A DNA stretch of 64,000 nucleotides, taken from the NCBI GenBank assembly GCA_028023455.1, contig JAQFVV010000453.1, positions 337,001 through 401,000 on the forward strand, given 5' to 3'. Under the pieces are notes generated by a model. The model did not search any database. It was not told where the DNA came from and saw only the letters and a program-made list of their open reading frames with translations. Shown here piece by piece: positions 60,875 to 64,000 of this stretch (position 1 is the stretch's first letter; every line of letters starts with the position of its first letter). The translations under genes and the position numbers were made by a program. Source of the DNA: Epiperipatus broadwayi. Lineage: Eukaryota; Onychophora; Udeonychophora; Euonychophora; Peripatidae.

Positions 60875-61245
60875 GAATTTTATATGTGGAAATATTCGTT
60901 TTGAATTTTTATATGATAAAAATCAGTAGCAGATGTTAATAGGTAGTAATCAGTGAAAATAGAAACCTCTAAACGTTTCCTGCATTCAAAAGTGTACGCT
61001 TATTACGCAATCTCTTGATATATAGACAGGCTAAAGTCTACAGTATTTATTTACGGCACAAGGAAAGAAATTTTGCAACCTTTCGCAATTCCTTACAAAT
61101 AATAGACTTTATTCTTTCTATATCAAGAGATTCTATACAAAAGCGTACACTTTTGAATGCAGAAAACATCTACAGATTCTATTTTTATTGATTACTGTCT
61201 ATTAACATTTGACAGTATTCCATATGTAAAATCCAAACATTTTCA
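60875..61245. repeat. Long imperfect inverted repeat
   Basis: Left arm TTTTATATGTGGAAATA, GTTAATAGGTAGTAATCA, AAAATAGAAACCTCTA, GCATTCAAAAGTGTACGC, AATCTCTTGATATATAGA; right arm TATATCAAGAGATT, GCGTACACTTTTGAATGC, TAGATTCTATTTTTATTGA-like and CTGTCTATTAAC. Arms of about 145 bp, unpaired centre about 80 bp. No coding capacity. Confidence 0.75.
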
Positions 61246-61848
61246 TCTGTTAAAATATTATAAATTTGTATATTCATTTACAATTTTATAGATTTTTTTG
61301 AAAAGAGCTTAAATATATATCTTTTTTCTTGGTAACCAGGATTTTGATGAAATTTATAAAATAATATATTGATACTGCTTTCTCTTATGTTCATTATTAA
61401 TCTTTTCCATGTTTTAAGTTTAGCCTCCTCGGCCTTTTAAATTGATATTTTTATTTTTACAAATTATTCAATCAATGCCTTCACTATATTCTAACTTGTA
61501 TTACAATCTAAAATTTAATGATATTTTTTTTTTCTTTTCATCTTACTTTATATATCCTTGCAATCAATCAAATACCTTATTTGTTCTCAATTGATTTATG
61601 CCTCTTGATATTTTCAATATCTACTGTTTCAAAATCGATTTTGTATTCATATTATGATCATTCATTCTGAACATCTATATAATCATCATTATCATTTTAT
61701 TCTAAAACTTCAATTTTGTAATGTTTTTCAACATATAACGATTTCAAATTGCTAAATGTAGCCACAGTCATAACAAATTTACTAGTGTACTAGAGATAGT
61801 CGATCAAATTGTTTTTTCATGTCAGTAGCTGTAGCTTTCATTATAGAT

Positions 61849-62203
<355 letters not shown>

Positions 62204-62812
62204 TAATATTTTATTAAACACTAAAACTTCAACTGAACACCTCTTATTTATTGGAATCAGTCTAATATTATATAAATCTTTAGAATTATATTATATGTAC
62301 ATATCTACATATGTTTTATTATTTACACTAGTCCATTCATCAATCGATATATTAAACTTGTCCTTTTTAAAATTTAATTGATTTATTTTTTGGATTAATT
62401 GACTTTTTTACAATTATAAAGTTTCTTCATTAATATCATAATACTAGTAAAATGTTTAAACATTAAAATCTTTTGTGCTCTTGAATATTGATTATGCTAT
62501 TAAAAATCATCAACTGTTCCCAAGTTCCATACTGATTAAAGCATAATCAGTGTTATAAATGTAATAATTGCTTCATTATTAAAATTACAATCAAAGCCTT
62601 TTTTGATTTATTTGGAATTGCTTATTTGCTTGGCTCTTTGTTAAATTTATTCTGTTGTATCATGTATGTCTTCAAGATATCTACAAAACCAATAAATAAT
62701 TACCAAAGAGTATTTTTGTTTAATTGTGCGAGTACTACGGAATTGTGGACTTAATCAGTGAAGTATTGAATAGCTTCAGGCTCTCAGATCTAACTGCTTC
62801 AGCTTCACCTAT
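62204..62812. other. AT-rich spacer
   Basis: Nothing recognised. Confidence 0.5.
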
Positions 62813-62945
62813 TTATATAGAAAGTAGGTTGAAGCAAAGAAGGGTTCCCCTCTTTTCTTCCAAAGTGTAAGGTTGTTATTAATACCTGTAGAGGTCCCTA
62901 CATTCGCATTTTCAAGCGCACACCCTTGAGGTTTATTGCCTTAGT
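62813..62945 (+). repeat. Dispersed repeat R1, copy 2
   Basis: Partner of 1611-1743 in the opposite orientation. TAGAAAGTAGGTTGAAG, GGGTTCCCCTCTTTTCTTCC and ACCTGTAGAGGTCCCTAC are conserved. Confidence 0.75.
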
Positions 62946-64000
62946 AAATATTATTATTTTATATTATAAAATCATACTTAAGAAGCTAGTAAAACCTGCA
63001 ATAGTTCTTACAATTAATATTATACAGAATTACATAATCGTATATATTACATATTTACAAAAAAAAAAAAACAGTGTTCTCTTTAGTTGTGCATTGGATT
63101 ATTAAAGATAAACATTTTAGTTTCTCAGATGCTGCTGCATTAAGAACCCGTATCAGAGTAAATATTGTGTGGAAATTTTTTCATCTCATGCTCTGGGCGA
63201 TTCCAATCTAATCCAGAAAATGTTTTATTGATTTTGTTACTTTTTTTTTCTATAAAATATTGTTAAAAGTAGAGCATAAAATTCTAAAAAAGTACAAGTA
63301 TAATTTAATGTTCCTTAAAATAACTAAAGCTTCTTTTTGTCTAAAATTTTTAAGTTCAAACTTGTCTTTATATTTATGTTAGGATTGTTTAAAGTGAATG
63401 ACAATATATAGAGAAACAAGCCAACATAAATGGAAAACATTAATTATACTTCTTAATTTCATCAATTTTTATATACAGTATATAAAAAAAGAAAATTAAA
63501 AGTGATGCACAGGAAAAGGTATCACACACCAGAAATATATCGATATTTATAAATAAAATTTTTCTCTAATTTTTAATTCAGGACAAACATAAAGCAAAGA
63601 ATGATTTTAAAGCTGAATTATGCATAGGCATGCACTGATGAGACCATTCGTTTGCATTATTTTTTTTGGGGAATTGAGAAAAAGATAGATCTTCTCTGCT
63701 GTATAATTTTGTGATATATTATGCGGTATTTTCATTTGTTGTTGATATTTTATTTGGAGTAGGTTTTAACTACTGTTGCGTGTATTTATAAAATAATATC
63801 AAATCCACCACTTTCTTAATTTTGTAGTAATATATAAATGCAATTTAACCAAACTATTTTGAACAATTTTCTTTTTGCTAAAAAGTGTTAGAAGTTGATT
63901 AGTTATTAAATAGCATTTATATTTATAAAATGAAATATTCAAATTAACTATGGGATATTTTTTGAAAATTTCTTGAGAAATTGAGTAATTTGTCAAAATA
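62946..64000. other. AT-rich spacer to window end
   Basis: No repeat family, no coding signal. The 65-codon minus-strand ORF at 63799-63996 has no recognisable motif. Confidence 0.5.

Overview
The window looks like intergenic DNA from a repeat-rich, very AT-rich invertebrate genome. I could not support a single host exon, rRNA or true tRNA gene. The mix of Penelope-like elements (PLEs), RTE-type and CR1-like LINEs, tRNA-headed SINEs, palindromic non-autonomous elements and very long (TA)n, (TAA)n and (CTAT)n tracts fits a lophotrochozoan, perhaps a cephalopod mollusc. That assignment is inference only.

Layout. 0-4 kb: a LINE C-terminal relic, a 91-bp tandem duplication, two palindrome-type elements (family A) carrying hammerhead-like motifs, and another LINE relic. 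4-9 kb: AT-rich spacer with an approximately 890-bp composite microsatellite that includes an 85-nt poly(C) run. 9.5-11.1 kb: a PLE relic whose YVDD catalytic block is tandemly duplicated. 12.7 kb: a tRNA-derived SINE with target-site duplications (TSDs). 14.7-27.2 kb: a nested LINE district. An old LINE (esterase relic, APE endonuclease, RT) is split at 19.3 kb by a nearly intact RTE-type LINE (784-codon ORF, 11-bp TSD) and by an array of inverted and direct approximately 402-bp repeats (family C). More RTE-type copies lie at 15.5, 25.6 and 26.3-27.2 kb. 27.7-34.7 kb: palindromic elements (family B and E-type hairpins) and SINEs. 34.8-36.3 kb: two PLE fragments facing away from each other. 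36.7-38.3 kb: a decayed LINE interrupted by hairpins. 41.4-42.25 kb: tandem approximately 360-bp repeats with one hammerhead-like motif per period. 43.2-45 kb: a PLE endonuclease relic and a long palindrome. 48.7-59.4 kb: an inverted pair of approximately 1.7-kb repeats enclosing a 910-bp TIR element and another hammerhead palindrome (family D). 60.3 kb: a further PLE relic. 61.9 kb: (TAA)76 next to a purine tract. 62.8 kb: a repeat matching 1.6 kb in opposite orientation.

The main unifying observation is that many otherwise unrelated palindromic, tandem and PLE-terminal repeats carry the same architecture: a CTGATGA-like box, a small hairpin, a GAAA box, a very short and usually palindromic stem III, then a base followed by a strand that pairs back. 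This is the type I hammerhead ribozyme pattern. Hammerheads are known in PLEs and in retrozyme-type retroelements. Here they would form at least five sequence families in 64 kb, some arranged head-to-head and one as an approximately 360-bp tandem array. None of this was folded or searched computationally; it rests on reading complementarity by eye.
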